Below are positions 34,293 through 46,477 of a stretch of DNA of 64,000 nucleotides, one piece after another; positions within the stretch are counted from its first letter, which is position 1; each line of letters starts with the position of its first letter. Position numbers and translations under genes: made by a program. This DNA is from Primula veris (lineage: Eukaryota; Streptophyta; Magnoliopsida; Ericales; Primulaceae). The stretch lies in NCBI GenBank assembly GCA_963682055.1, contig OY821749.1, forward strand, positions 31,999,631-32,063,630, written 5' to 3'. The notes under the pieces are model-generated. The model saw nothing but the letters and a program-made list of their open reading frames with translations. It searched no databases and was not told the DNA's origin.

Positions 34293-37003
34293 GAACTCCG
34301 TGTTGATTCCCTATAATATGTTAATAACCAATGGTTTTTCTGATGTTATGCATTTTCGTGCATTTTTCACCAGTGGTGTTGTATTTGATATGTTAAGAGC
34401 TTCGATGAGATGGGATATTTCATACTGTTCTTTTTATCATAGTTTTAGGGTCTTTTAACTTTTGAAACCTTTAAGGGATTGTTTAGTTATTTATTTAAAT
34501 TAAATTTGTTCCACACTAAGAAGTGAATTCAAATAATAATGATGTTTAATTTTATTTTTTCTATGCATTCTTAATTTGTAATATTCCGTATTTATTAAGT
34601 TATTTGCCTCCCTCGTTTGAAATCTTAGATTCGCCACTGTGTATATTGTGTGTTTAATGTGTCTAGTCAATGTTGATGATTTCTAGATTATGGCCATTCC
34701 CTTACATATTATCACCATATAGGCATATATCATGCTTCTCTAAGGGTTTCTCCGAGAGATGGCGGGACTGAAAAGGACACAGTATGGCAAGCCCTTCAAA
34801 GTGTTATATATTGAGTTTGCTATCATTATTACTTTCAAGATTTCAGTTATATAAGCCAGAATGAGGGGATGTCCCTTGTGAATGTCACATTTGCTACTGT
34901 GACGCACCTCTTGTTTTCCAATTCGGAAAATCTATATCGGGTCTTCGTGTTTTGCTTACCTTTATTTTGGTATAATACCACAAGAATCAAAGAATAATAG
35001 AACATGGAGTTGCAACCTTTCAACTAGTACTATTATTTGAGCCTTAATAAAAAAAAAAATGCAATCATATGATATACTTTTGAATAACATCAAGTTATTG
35101 TCTCCTGTCTACTTCCTGGGTAAGGGTTTATAATAGACTGTAGGCGAGATGACAAAACAATAATTGGGTGAGTTTCCATTTTGTTTATTATAAGTTTCTA
35201 CAAATTATAGTAAAAAGAATATCGAAGCAATAAGTGAAGGATGGATTCAAAGGGGAATGGACACAACTTAATAGTACTTGGCTGATTATAAAAAGAAGTA
35301 CTAAGTAGTAACTTATCTGACAAAGTCAAGCTAGTTGTTTTTTGCTAAAACTTTGCTGATCAAATTAGCTGTCTGAGATTTGACTTTAGAACCCATCATG
35401 ATATTGCCATTTCATGAATTGGGTAGTAGATATAACAATTACCACTTGACAGGTCATTAATGATCAATCGTGCATAGAAGACTAAGCACCTGTATTTGTG
35501 TAATTTCTTATTGTTGAGTGGGAACATTGAGGGGAGCTACGACATCACTTCCATGAGCATCCGCTTATTTTAACAACCGAATAAACCAAGACTAGTAATG
35601 ATCATTGGGACTTGGAAATCAACTAGAACTATTGTTTGAGCCTTGAAAAAACTAGTAAACTTATCTGACACAATTAAGCTAGTTGCTTTAGTAAACTCAT
35701 ATTAGCTGTTGCTTGAGATTTGACTTTAGAATCCATCATGAATTTGCCATTTCATGAATAGGGTAGTTACTATAAATTAGATTAATAATATGTTGAGTAA
35801 CCACAAGAATCAAATAATAATAGAACATGGAGCTACAACCACTCAACTAGTAATATTGTTTGAGCCTTGAAAAAACTAGTAAACTTATCTGACACAATTA
35901 AGCTAGTTGCTTTAGTAAACTCATATTAGCTGTTGCTCGAGATTTGACTTCAGAATCCATCATGAAATTGCCATTTCTTGAATTGAGTAGTTACTATAAA
36001 TTAGATGAATATATGTTAGTGAGAGAATGAACAAAAGTATTATTTAACTGAAAAACATTTATTTATTTTAGAGAAAGCAAATACCAGATCTCATATTGGA
36101 AACAGGAGGCATTCATCCTCGTAGGCTGCCAGCAAGGTCACCGCTGCGGCGTTCTTAATCAACAGGATCAAATTCGAGTATTATGCTAAACATACCTTTT
36201 ACTTTGTACTACTTTTATCTTAATTTCTTGACTTGTTCAATTCCAATTTATTCATGCCTACGAGAACATGGTTGGGGATGGACCATGCTAACTGTTCCGT
36301 TGCGGCCTAAATTATCTCGTGATTGACCCAATGTTATGCTTTTATGATTGATTGATAGAGTACCTGCATAGTTTCATTGTAAATTTCAAAACATTAGCGG
36401 TGATCGAACTCAGTTACTCCTTTTTTAGAATAAATTCGTAAAATGAAATTTCCAAATTTCTTTACAATCTATTATGATATCCTTTTAAAATTTGGTACCC
36501 TTTCGTGCATTAGTTTATTCTTTATGCATAACTCTTATTTCCTGGAATATTAATGTTTCGAACTTCTAGGTGTTAAAGGTTGTTCAAAACATTATTCATT
36601 TCTAATGTTGTAAACAAATCTCGGGTTCTTTTTACATCTGCTGAGATTTGCACGAGTAATCACATATGCTCCTGTAAGTAAAAATATATTATCAAAACCC
36701 TCAAACAAACAGGAGTTACATCTAAATTTAAATTTAAATCTAAATCTAAATCTAAATCTAAATTTTCTTGACATTTGACCGTCTTAAACTCTTAAAGTAG
36801 CAAATTTGATAACTTTAGGACCTGTAAGTCTAACATGTTAGTGTTTTGATAATTACTTAGTAACTACCTCAATAAGCTTTTGAAGTTACCGACTTCAGAA
36901 GCCATCATTCCGTAATTATCAGTCGAGAAATTATAGATATTATAATTTGTAATTTGCCACTTAACAGGCAGAACCGATATCTAGAAAATATCTCGAGAAA
37001 GAC
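34293..37003. other. Upstream region of DC1 copy 3
   Basis: There is no gene. About 34720-35010 matches 9500-10050, and 35010-36870 matches 20280-21830. Two internal copies of a segment around ACTAGTAAACTTATCTGACA occur near 35650 and 35870. The shared DC1 leader occupies the last 140 bases. Confidence 0.6.
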
Positions 37004-38390
37004 ATGGAGGGGAAAGAGTTTAAACATTCCTTCCATAACCATATGTTGACTCTCAAAGCTGAACAATCAAAAATTAATGGTGGTGATGATCATCCAGAGG
37101 CAGATATTAATTGCAATGGGTGTTCGATGCTGATTTCTGGCCCTTTCTACAGTTGTGGAGAGTGCAAATACTTCTTACATAAAGTTTGCGCCGAACTACC
37201 GAGTGAATTGGACCATCCCTTACACCCGGAACACCCTCTTGTCCTCCTTGAGTGTTCTCCTTATCATCATAAATATTATAGATGCAATTCGTGTGGAGAA
37301 ACTGGATCCCAGTTTGTTTACCATTGTTCTGGATGTTTCTTTGATTTGGATATGACATGTGCTTCAGCAACACATAAGATTAAAGATAAATGTCATCCAC
37401 ATCCGTTAACTCCATTACAGGTTCCGATCTCTATGCATAACTCTTTCGTGCATTAGTTTATTCTTTATGCATAACTCTTATTTCCTGGAATATTAATGTT
37501 TCGAACTTCTAGGTGTTAAAGGTTGTTCAAAACTCTTGCAAGTTGCATTATTCATTTCTAATGTGAAGGGTACTGTAAACAAATCTCGGGTTCTTTTTAC
37601 ATCTGCTGAGATTTGCACGAGTAATCACATATGCTCCTGTAAGTAAAAATATATTATCAAAACCCTCAAACAAACAGGAGTTACATCTAAATTTAAATTT
37701 AAATCTAAATCTAAATCTAAATTTTCTTGACATTTGACCGTCTTAAACTCTTAAAGTAGCAAATTTGATAACTTTAGGACCTGTAAGTCTAACATGTTAG
37801 TGTTTTGATAATTACTTAGTAACTACCTCAAGAAGCTTTTGAAGTTACCGACTTCAGAAGCCATCATTCCGCAATTATCAGTCGAGAAGTTATAGATATG
37901 ATAATTTGTAATTTGCCACTTAACAGGCAGAACCGATATCTAGAAAATATCTCGAGAAAGACATGGAGGGGAAAGAGTTTAAACATTCCTTCCATAACCA
38001 TATGTTGACTCTCAAAGCTGAACAGTCAAAAATTAATGGTGGTGATGATCATCCAGAGGCATATATTAATTGCAATGGGTGTTCGATGCTGATTTCTGGC
38101 CCTTTCTACAGTTGTGGGGAGTGCAAATACTTCTTACATAAGGTATGCGCCGAACTACCGACTGAATTGGACTATCCCTTGCACCCGGAACACCCTCTTG
38201 CCCTCCTTAAGCGTCCTCCTCATAGTTATAATTATTATGGTTGCGATTCGTGTCGAGAAACTGGATACCAGTTTGTTTACCATTGTTCCAAATGTAATTT
38301 TAGTTTGGACATGACATGTGCTTCAGCAACACATAAGATTAAAAATAAATGTCATCCACATCCGTTAACTCCGTTACAGGTTCCGATCGC
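36501..38390 (+). repeat. Tandem duplication of DC1 upstream region plus gene 5' end
   Basis: Sequence from TTTCGTGCATTAG at 36501 through the DC1 start (37004) to about 37431 recurs from 37444 to about 38390, with the second start at 37963. At the junction about 12 bases (CTATGCATAACT) look templated from TTATGCATAACTC close by. Each copy carries its own hexamer microsatellite. Confidence 0.85.
37004..37456 (+). pseudogene. DC1-domain gene copy 3, 5' fragment
   Basis: The first 143 codons or so match the intact DC1 gene at 22847 closely: two full modules and the start of the third, to CHPHPLTPLQVPIS. The frame then runs into junction sequence and stops after MHNSFVH. The leader and start are intact, so a 150-aa two-module protein could be expressed. 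It is a by-product of the local tandem duplication. Confidence 0.85.
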
Positions 38391-40312
38391 TTTCGTCGGA
38401 AAAAGGATAAAGGGCTGTCTTACAAGTGTTACAGTTGTCCCTTTTGGGTTCACCAAAACTGTACCGTGCAGGCTGACATGGTTGACCATAGCCATCTTGA
38501 CCATCCATATCCATTGATAAAGCTGCAACATTTCTCCCACAACCATATTTTGACTCTCCTGGCCAATGATCATTTAAACGTAAAAATAAAATGCAATGGG
38601 TGTCGGACAGAAATCTTAGGCCCTTTCTACTGTTGCGGAGAGTGTCGATACTTCTTGCATAAGGTATGCGCCGAACTACCAAGTGCATTGGACCACCCCC
38701 TGCATCCACAACACCCTCTCACACTCCTTAAGAATGATGATGACCAGGTAGAATGCAGTATGTGTGGAGAAATAATTGAGCGCGGAGTGATCTGTTATAG
38801 TTGCTCCGTATGTTTATTTTATGTGGACATGAAATGTGCTTCAACAACACATATGATTCGAGATAAATGCCATCCACATCCATTGAACTCCTTACAGGTT
38901 CCGATTGCTTTTACCTGTGATATTTGTATGGAAAAGAAAGAAGGTTTTTCTTACAAGTGTAACGTTTGCCCTTTTTGGGTTCACGAGAACTGCACCTTGG
39001 TACCCGACGAAGTTAAATGCAGTGATCACACCCATGTTCTTACACTTTTGCCGTCACTGCCATTGGAATATAATAAGTACACCCAACAATGTGACATCTG
39101 TTACGCTGAACTCTTCATGTTTCAAAGCACTTATTCTTGCACACGTTGTCTGTTTTTTTCCCATGTCAGTTGCGCAAGATCAGAAACCATGCAATCACTG
39201 TCAACGTCAAGGTTAGTCAATCTAATACTCATGGGGTGTATAACCCATGTATTTTCCATATAATGCGAATTTAAAAATGATGAAGATAAAGATGATATCT
39301 TCTTTGATTTTTATTACTAACTTGGTGTGTTATAACTTATAGGGATCAAGATACCGATGGTCAAAGTCTAATGTGTTTGCCCATAAAACAAGATTCAACG
39401 GATTTTATATCACGGTTTGTTAGGAATTATATTGAAGGAGATGCTGATAAAGATGATAAGATCGATCATTTTGACCATGAGCACCCGTTGTTCCGAATTG
39501 ATGAGTATACAACTGATAAGACATGTGAAGCATGTGCAATACGAATATCGGATCCCTCCTACGGTTGTGTTGAATGTGATTATTTCCTACACAAGTGTTG
39601 TACCGATTTACCCAAACAGATTCAACACCCACTGCACCCTGAACACCAACTCGTCCTACGGAACAGACCAGATTGCATCCGTTGTCATTGCTGCAAACAA
39701 TATTGCAATTCATTTACCTACGATTGCTCTGATTGTAGAGACGTTAGCCTCGACATCAAGTGTGCTTTAATATTACAAGGAACTGTAGACCACGAAGGTC
39801 ACAAACACCACCTTAGCCTTGTACCAGTAGCCGACTCAGCAATGACCTGTACTGCCTGTGGTTTCAGACCTAATTATAAGTATATCCTAAAATGCAACAC
39901 ATGTAGCTTCGTATTATGCTTTAGGTGTGCTATGATGCCACGTGTCATAAAGCATAGGTATGGGAAATCAGAGCCGTTCAAATTAAAATATTCTCCGTTT
40001 GAAAATCATGATGACGAATATATATGTGAAATATGTCTGGAAGAGCTAAACCCAAAACAGTGGTACTACCATTGTGTCTATGCTGATCAATTCGCTCATA
40101 CGAGTTGCATGCTTTCGGCATGTTCAAATATCAAGATGGATGACGACAGACACGAACACAAGCTTACTATGATTTCATGTACTTACGATTGCAATCGCTG
40201 CAACAAATGTGGTGAACCTATGAGGAGGAATATGTGTTCAGGTATTGGGCTTGAATGTATACCTTGTAACTTCAGGGTTCATCTAAATTGCAGGAATTGG
40301 ATAGATGACTGA
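37963..40312 (+). pseudogene. DC1-domain gene copy 4, one 13-bp deletion from intact
   Basis: Two-exon layout: exon 1 37963-39211, intron 39212-39342, exon 2 39343-40312. At about 38395 thirteen bases are missing from the third module (LQVPIAFV then GKRIKG instead of a C-x2-C pair), shifting the frame; the frame from 38349 then stays open to the donor. The lost bases lie between short TCGTC/TTGTCGG repeats. The C terminus (HLNCRNWIDD) is the fullest of any copy here. The interval between modules 3 and 4 is shorter than in the intact gene by about nine residues. A 184-aa N-terminal product or internal initiation is possible but unproven. Confidence 0.88.
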
Positions 40313-40840
40313 TGAGGTGATGAGGTGACGTGGCAGCGTGTATCTATAGAGAAAGAGAGAGAGAGAGTGAGAACCCATAAATTTACTTTATTTATCAATA
40401 AAAAATGACATGTTTAGCTTTTATATAAATAATTATTTGAGACTTCATAACTTGTGTGTTGTAAATCCAATTTTAATTTGAACTTATTTTCTCTTCCTAA
40501 TCTTTTTTTGTATGGATGATAAAATAATTATATTACAATAGTAATCGCAGATCACGCGTTACATGTGCGATATATATATAAATATAATTCTGAACAAATG
40601 AATTTAAAATTTTCAAAATAATTAAAAAATGATTGAATGAATATAATAAATTAATAATCGTATATAATGAGTAATAGAAGTATGTTAGAGAAGTAACATA
40701 TTTTTTTAGTTATTTATGTATTTGAATTGCATTATGGTATATGATTCATTAGTAAATTAGAATATGGGAATTTTTGAAAATAATTGGCAAAATTTGGCAG
40801 CTTTATTTCTCGAGTTACTTATATTAATAGCATGATAAGT
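40313..40840. other. DC1 copy 4 3' flank
   Basis: This is AT-rich spacer matching 14507-15010, up to the CACTA insertion. No gene is seen. Confidence 0.6.
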
Positions 40841-43800
40841 CACTACAAGAAATAATCCATATAACAAGAGAAATATTTGTTGCTATTTAAGCTATTTCTG
40901 TTATGAAATACGATTAGCAACTGTTTAGCACCAAAAAACAGTATGTTATTGTTTGACTTGTTGCACATTTCAGCAACAAACTTAGCAACACACGATTGGT
41001 ACCAGTAACACAACAGTAACATGGTTTTTATGTTGCTATATTAGTAACATAATTGTATCATATTTTGTATGTGACCAATTTTTGTGATGTAAAAAGCAAC
41101 ACTTTTGTAACATAAATATTTGTTGTTAGCAGTTTGCTACAAATTGTTGATCTATCTCCTTTTAATATTTAAAAATCTGTAGCTATCATTGTTTGTATTA
41201 TGTTACTATTTATATTATGTATTTATCACATAGATAATTTTATGTTGCTACTTTGTCACTACAATAATGTTGCTATTCTTTACTCTGGTAATTAAAAAAA
41301 AAATGAGTTTACAATTCAATTGCTGGTAATCTGCATTTTTAGCATTAATAGAACAATATTTATCATTAACTAATTAAAAAGTTAAACCAAAATTTTACAA
41401 CTCCAATCATTCAACCTACAATACCAAAACATTTCAAACTTTTCGCCTACAAGTTAAGCCACTGCTTTTGTTCTATTGCTATAGCGCTACTGTCAAAACA
41501 ATTACATAAGTCTTAGAATGCCAACACATCGGCAAGATTATGCATAAACGTGTCATAAGCAGCACCATCGGCGGCTGTAATCTTAGCTGCAGCAGTGGCG
41601 TTGGCGCGATAATGAGCCGCAGGTACATTAGGGCTGCAACTTCTATAACTACTGTAGCAATTAGATATGCACTAGATAATCCTCTCCTTTCTACTAAGGG
41701 TGATCTTCCAGGATTGAAGCCTCCACGCTATCGATGTTCTCGGGAGTGTCTGCCTAGGTAATTGATACGCCATTGGAACTGTCACAAGTGTAAAGGTTGT
41801 AATTGCCAGATCCACACCCACGCAACCAGAACTGCTCAAACAAGAACCGCCATCAATTGAAATTACTCTTTCCATAACCTTACAAAAGAACAAAAAGATT
41901 TAGGATTTAATTTCTTACAAAAAAGCATATCAACAAAAAGCCGGATTGTTTAGTTTCGCAAGTACCTTTGACAATATAAAGGGAATGATAGGGTTTGTTA
42001 GTTTTGGAAATTGACACTAAAGAAAAAGAAAACTTAAGGTTTGTTCGTCTTGAAAATTGACACTTACGCAAAAGAAAACTTAAGGTTTGTTGGTTTTGAA
42101 AATTGAAACTTAAAGCAAAAGAAAAATTAGAACACATGGGATTTATTGAGTTTCAGTTTTCCACAATTTTGCTTACCAGCTGAACTCAATCAGCTTTTCA
42201 CAATTTGCTTACTAGCTGGACTCAATCATCTTAAATTTGAGTTCTTTTGATTTTTCATCTAAAAAGCTACAAGACTTTAAGCAGGTTTAACTCATTTTCC
42301 CTTCAATATACATAATCCAAGGCATTGTAAAAGAAACATAAACATGATATACATAGTTACACAATAAATCATGTAGATATAGCTATGCTACAGTGTCTGA
42401 AATTAATTTCAAAACTAAACAGATAAATCACACTCAAACAAGATAAAATTACTGAATAGCCAAATAAGGTAAGCAGGGTATAACTTCAAATCTTGATAAA
42501 TTGCTCTGCAAAACTTAAAAGTCAATCAATTAGAATCACACTCAAACAGGGTATGATCAACATCATTCACAACACAAGTGTTAAAGAGATAGATATAGAG
42601 GCTAGGCCGGCCAAGGTAAATATTTACAAGAGAAAGAGGCACACACGAGAGATAGAGAGATACATAAAGAGAGAAGAGTTGGACTAATTGATTTGGGAAT
42701 GTATTTACCCTAATTACTAAAAAAACACCTAAATGTATCAAATGTAAAGAGGCATAATGACATTCTTTTAGGGTATAACAACAATTTCACATGGGATTTT
42801 CAATTTAGTAAATGGTTAGATCTAATAACTCACGATCTCAAAATTTGGGGGTAAGTTTCAGAATTTAGATATACAATAAGGCAATAACACACCAACTGAA
42901 ATAAGAAATCCTGAAGAGAAAAGTTACAGAAATACACTTAATTTGGTAAAACACTAACCTTTAGTACACATGTACAAGATTTTTACAAAGTCATGAAATT
43001 TTTACAAAGTCATGAAATTTTTACATTATAAGGCATATTTTTTTTTTATTACAAATCAATTTTTCTTAGTACACACATAAGTACTCTTCGTTAATTTTTG
43101 TGTTCATCTTGACCGCCCGAATCTAATGAGCTTGTTAATAAATTGCGTCCTTATCATTTTTATCTATATTAATTTGATAACCTAGTTTGGAATCATTAGC
43201 GTTTAATGCCACGAAACCTATATATCCCGATTTTATACCTTGGTGTCCAATTCGTTCATAAATATATATATTCAAATGCCTCCATGTCTTATGATCCAAC
43301 ATTAGGATGTTCAATGACTTAAGAATGAAACTCAATTGATTAGCTTGCATAGCCAATATGAATGGATCATATTAATTTTGAGGTTTTAACATCGCTAAGA
43401 TTGTATTGCCTACGAACTTTTTCCATTTTCGACTATCAAACGATTGATACTTGAACAAAACTACTCGTGTGATGAGTTCTCTTTGGAGTTTAGGGTTTAA
43501 TGTTTAATTACGTCCATACACATTGCTTGTTTAGGGGGGGAACCAATGGAATCAATTAGTCCACTGATAAACTCCTCTCGGTCAAATAAATCTCAAATGG
43601 ATTTAACCGTCAATACATCCAACTTTTATATATGTTTATTTTAATTTGCATTATACATTGTTATTCATTTGGCATAATTTTTGTAACAAAAAATGCGTCT
43701 TAAATTGAATATATAAAAAGTAGTTTTTTCCACAATAACGGTAATCAACAAATAAATGAATGTTATGTTTAAATAAAATATAATGAAAGGGCCATTTTCA

Positions 43801-44737
43801 TCACTTTTTATTAGGAAACATCGTTTTGAATTGAGATACATTTATATCGAAGGTCCATTACTATCTTCATTGAATATATAGGATCCTAAATAAGCTTAAA
43901 TGTAAACTAAGGGTGGTAGTTATTTAATTTCAACTACCATTTAGAGTATTGATTTGTTTGCAAGGACTATTAAAGAAAATATAGATTTTGTTAGCATTTC
44001 CTCTATTGTACAAGGGAATTAAGTGTGGACTTGGTCCATAATTTCAAAGGGATAACACATTTGGTCTAGTTTTTTTCTATTTCGTTTTTAAGGATATTGT
44101 AGAATTAGTATACTAACATTGTCTCTGCCTTTGATTTCGCAAACGTTTTGGTTTTAGTTATGTGCACAGTGATAACTAATGTTGACATTTATTCAATCAT
44201 ATGACCGTAAATTAAGTATAAGAACCACCACACTCGAACTTGCAAAACATGGAAGAGGCATACGTAGCAAACAAACATCTGCCATCACGGCCAAGTTGGT
44301 AAAACGATATCTTTTAAGATTAGTATGTATTTACTACTTATAAAATATTTTTTTATAAATTTTTTTTAGTTACATGTCATAATATGTTAGCTTCAAGGAA
44401 ATAATGTTACTAAATTATAATACAACTCAGTTGCTATCTACAATTAGAGGTAAATTCTTAGCTATAGCAACATATTTTTATGTTGCTAATTTTTTGAAGA
44501 GTCTGTGTTACTAAAGTGATGGTAATTTTGTTGCTACTTTCGTGAGAAAATTTTTGACACGTTTTTAGCAACAAATTACAGTCTTGCTAAATTTTTGTTG
44601 CAAATTTGTTGTTAATTTTGTTACTAAATGGTTCATACAATTTGTGTTACTATTTTGTTGGTAATCTGTTGCTAATCAGCAACATAATTTGGGTCCTTAT
44701 TTTTTTTTTGTTGCTATAGGAACTATTTCTTGTAGTG
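40841..44737. mobile_element. Non-autonomous CACTA (En/Spm-type) DNA transposon, 3,897 bp
   Basis: The ends are CACTACAAGAAATA and its inverse TATTTCTTGTAGTG. It is flanked by the 3-bp duplication AGT (40838-40840 and 44738-44740), and the empty site GATAAGTAGGGTG is present near 15007 and 25535. Both subterminal regions (about 40860-41280 and 44440-44720) are packed with TTGCTA/AGCAAC-type motifs, the usual binding-site arrays of this superfamily. I found no transposase frame. The interior holds only short ORFs, a three-copy repeat at 41990-42127 and a GC-richer patch at 41540-41890 of unknown origin. Confidence 0.93.
41990..42127. repeat. About 60-bp repeat inside the CACTA element
   Basis: Three imperfect copies contain GGTTTGTT, GAAAATTGA and AAAAGAAAA in order. 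A 20-bp direct doubling (TTTTTACAAAGTCATGAAA) lies at about 42978-43020 in the same element. Confidence 0.7.
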
Positions 44738-44740
44738 AGT

Positions 44741-46477
44741 AGGGTGATAATGCTTCGAACTTTTCACGGTTAAATCCGTGTTCGAGTCATGTGTACAGTT
44801 CATGCTCGTTGAATCTTTAATGAACTGAACGTGAATCAAAATATATAAGTCGTTTAGTACATAAAACGATCATGATTAATATTTTGTTCACATTGTAAAG
44901 TTTTAATTTATCCCATCAATTATTAATACATACACATGTAAAATAAATAGAATAATATATTTATACAATAAATAAATAAAAAACCATATGATTTTAGTGA
45001 AATATAATTGAAATTGATAATAAGACTGGTTTTGTACTACAATAACAAGCTAAATGAGTTGTTTACATTTTTTTATATAAAATTAATTCTTTTGTTTTGA
45101 TATGATACTAACCCATAAACCATAAACATACTTTGAATCAAGAGAATAAGAACTTGTTTTACAACAACCATATTCTTGTTCCGAACTAAAGAAATAGAGA
45201 CAGTCTTCTGAACTTTATTGCTTTCATAAGCCTGGGGCCAAATAACCGTCTTCGAATGTTGCTTATTGTTTTCCATAGCTTCGGGTTTTTTATGATCGAC
45301 TTCTGCTTTTTTTGGTCGTGGATAGTAGAAATCGGTGGAAGAAGTAGTACTGAAGTCCTGCCATTCTAAAGTTTTCTTTTTTTTTTCTTTTGGAAAATAT
45401 GTGAATTGTGAATATTCTTAATTCTTGAGACCATTATATATGTGATGGAAATAGCCAAATAGAGTTGTAATAGACTTGTGAGTCACGTATAATGAATTTA
45501 TCATACAGAACATGAAAGAAAATTAGAAGATTATTTCCTAGTGTCCAAGTAAATACTTCTAAAATTAGGGAATTGATTCATAATAATAAAGAGCAAGTAC
45601 TAGGAACTTTCATGAATATGAGGATATTGATTCATAAAAAACTGACATAAATTATGTCGTAACATATAAATGTAATGTTTATAAACACATAGTAACACAA
45701 CCCACACTATAATTACATTGTTTAATCTTTTTTTCTAAATAATCAATGGCATGAGACAAACACTAACAGTACTTTTTTAAAATACTTGAATACATTCTAA
45801 CAAAAAATGCAATCTCTGAATTGCTCTGTTGGTGATTCAGTTTCTGCAGTAAATTCATCTGTTCCTCTCTTGAATCTGCTTTTCATCGATTCTCTACACC
45901 GATGAGAAAGAAAAACATATTTGATCAGTTTTACTTATCATATAATAACCTGTTTGATCATCAACTGTCATCACAACACGACTTTGGTGGGGGCGGGGGG
46001 AAAGCGAAATTTGAAACCAGCAATATGTGGTGTTTGTTTCGTTGTAGGTTTACGCAATAAGCTGGCTATTTGAGGGTGAGTAAAAGCACTTTTCCATTCA
46101 GCTAAAAGATTCTGGCAAATTTTTTCACCGAAAATACAAAAAATTGCTTTTAAGTAGACCAGCTATAACAGTACAGCTTAAGAGAAAAGAAGTTAAAAAA
46201 ACTGAGATTCGAAATTTTAGCTAAAACAACTCATAATGAGCGAAAAAATCGGAGAAGTTTTAAGCTGCATATGGTAAAGCAAAAAGATTTAGGCTAGGAA
46301 CGTCAATTTTTATTACGAACTTCTAGAAAAGTCAGAAAACCATTATCTCAGCTTAAGATATGCGACCAAACAACCTGACTTTCAATTTCCTCAAAGAGTA
46401 TATTTTGATTAAAACAAAGTAAATCTAGATAAACCGGGTAACCAGAGTTTTACCTCAGCGATATAAAACAAGCGACC
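44741..46477. other. Duplicated spacer between CACTA element and PICBP
   Basis: There is no gene. It matches 15010-16313 and part of 25540-26380. A MITE-like segment with GTTTGTTTCGTTGTAGG on the left and CGACCAAACAACCTGA on the right spans about 46025-46380. Confidence 0.6.

Noticed and set aside
36592..37733. Small Phe/Arg-rich ORFs (minus strand, also at 21554)
   Set aside because: They are translations of the TAAATC microsatellite.
42493..43356. Short ORFs inside the CACTA element
   Set aside because: They have no transposase motif and no similarity I recognise, and are of chance length for AT-rich DNA.
44253..44310. Possible tRNA-like stretch (GGCCAAGTTGGTAA)
   Set aside because: There is no full cloverleaf, and no acceptor-stem pairing could be drawn.
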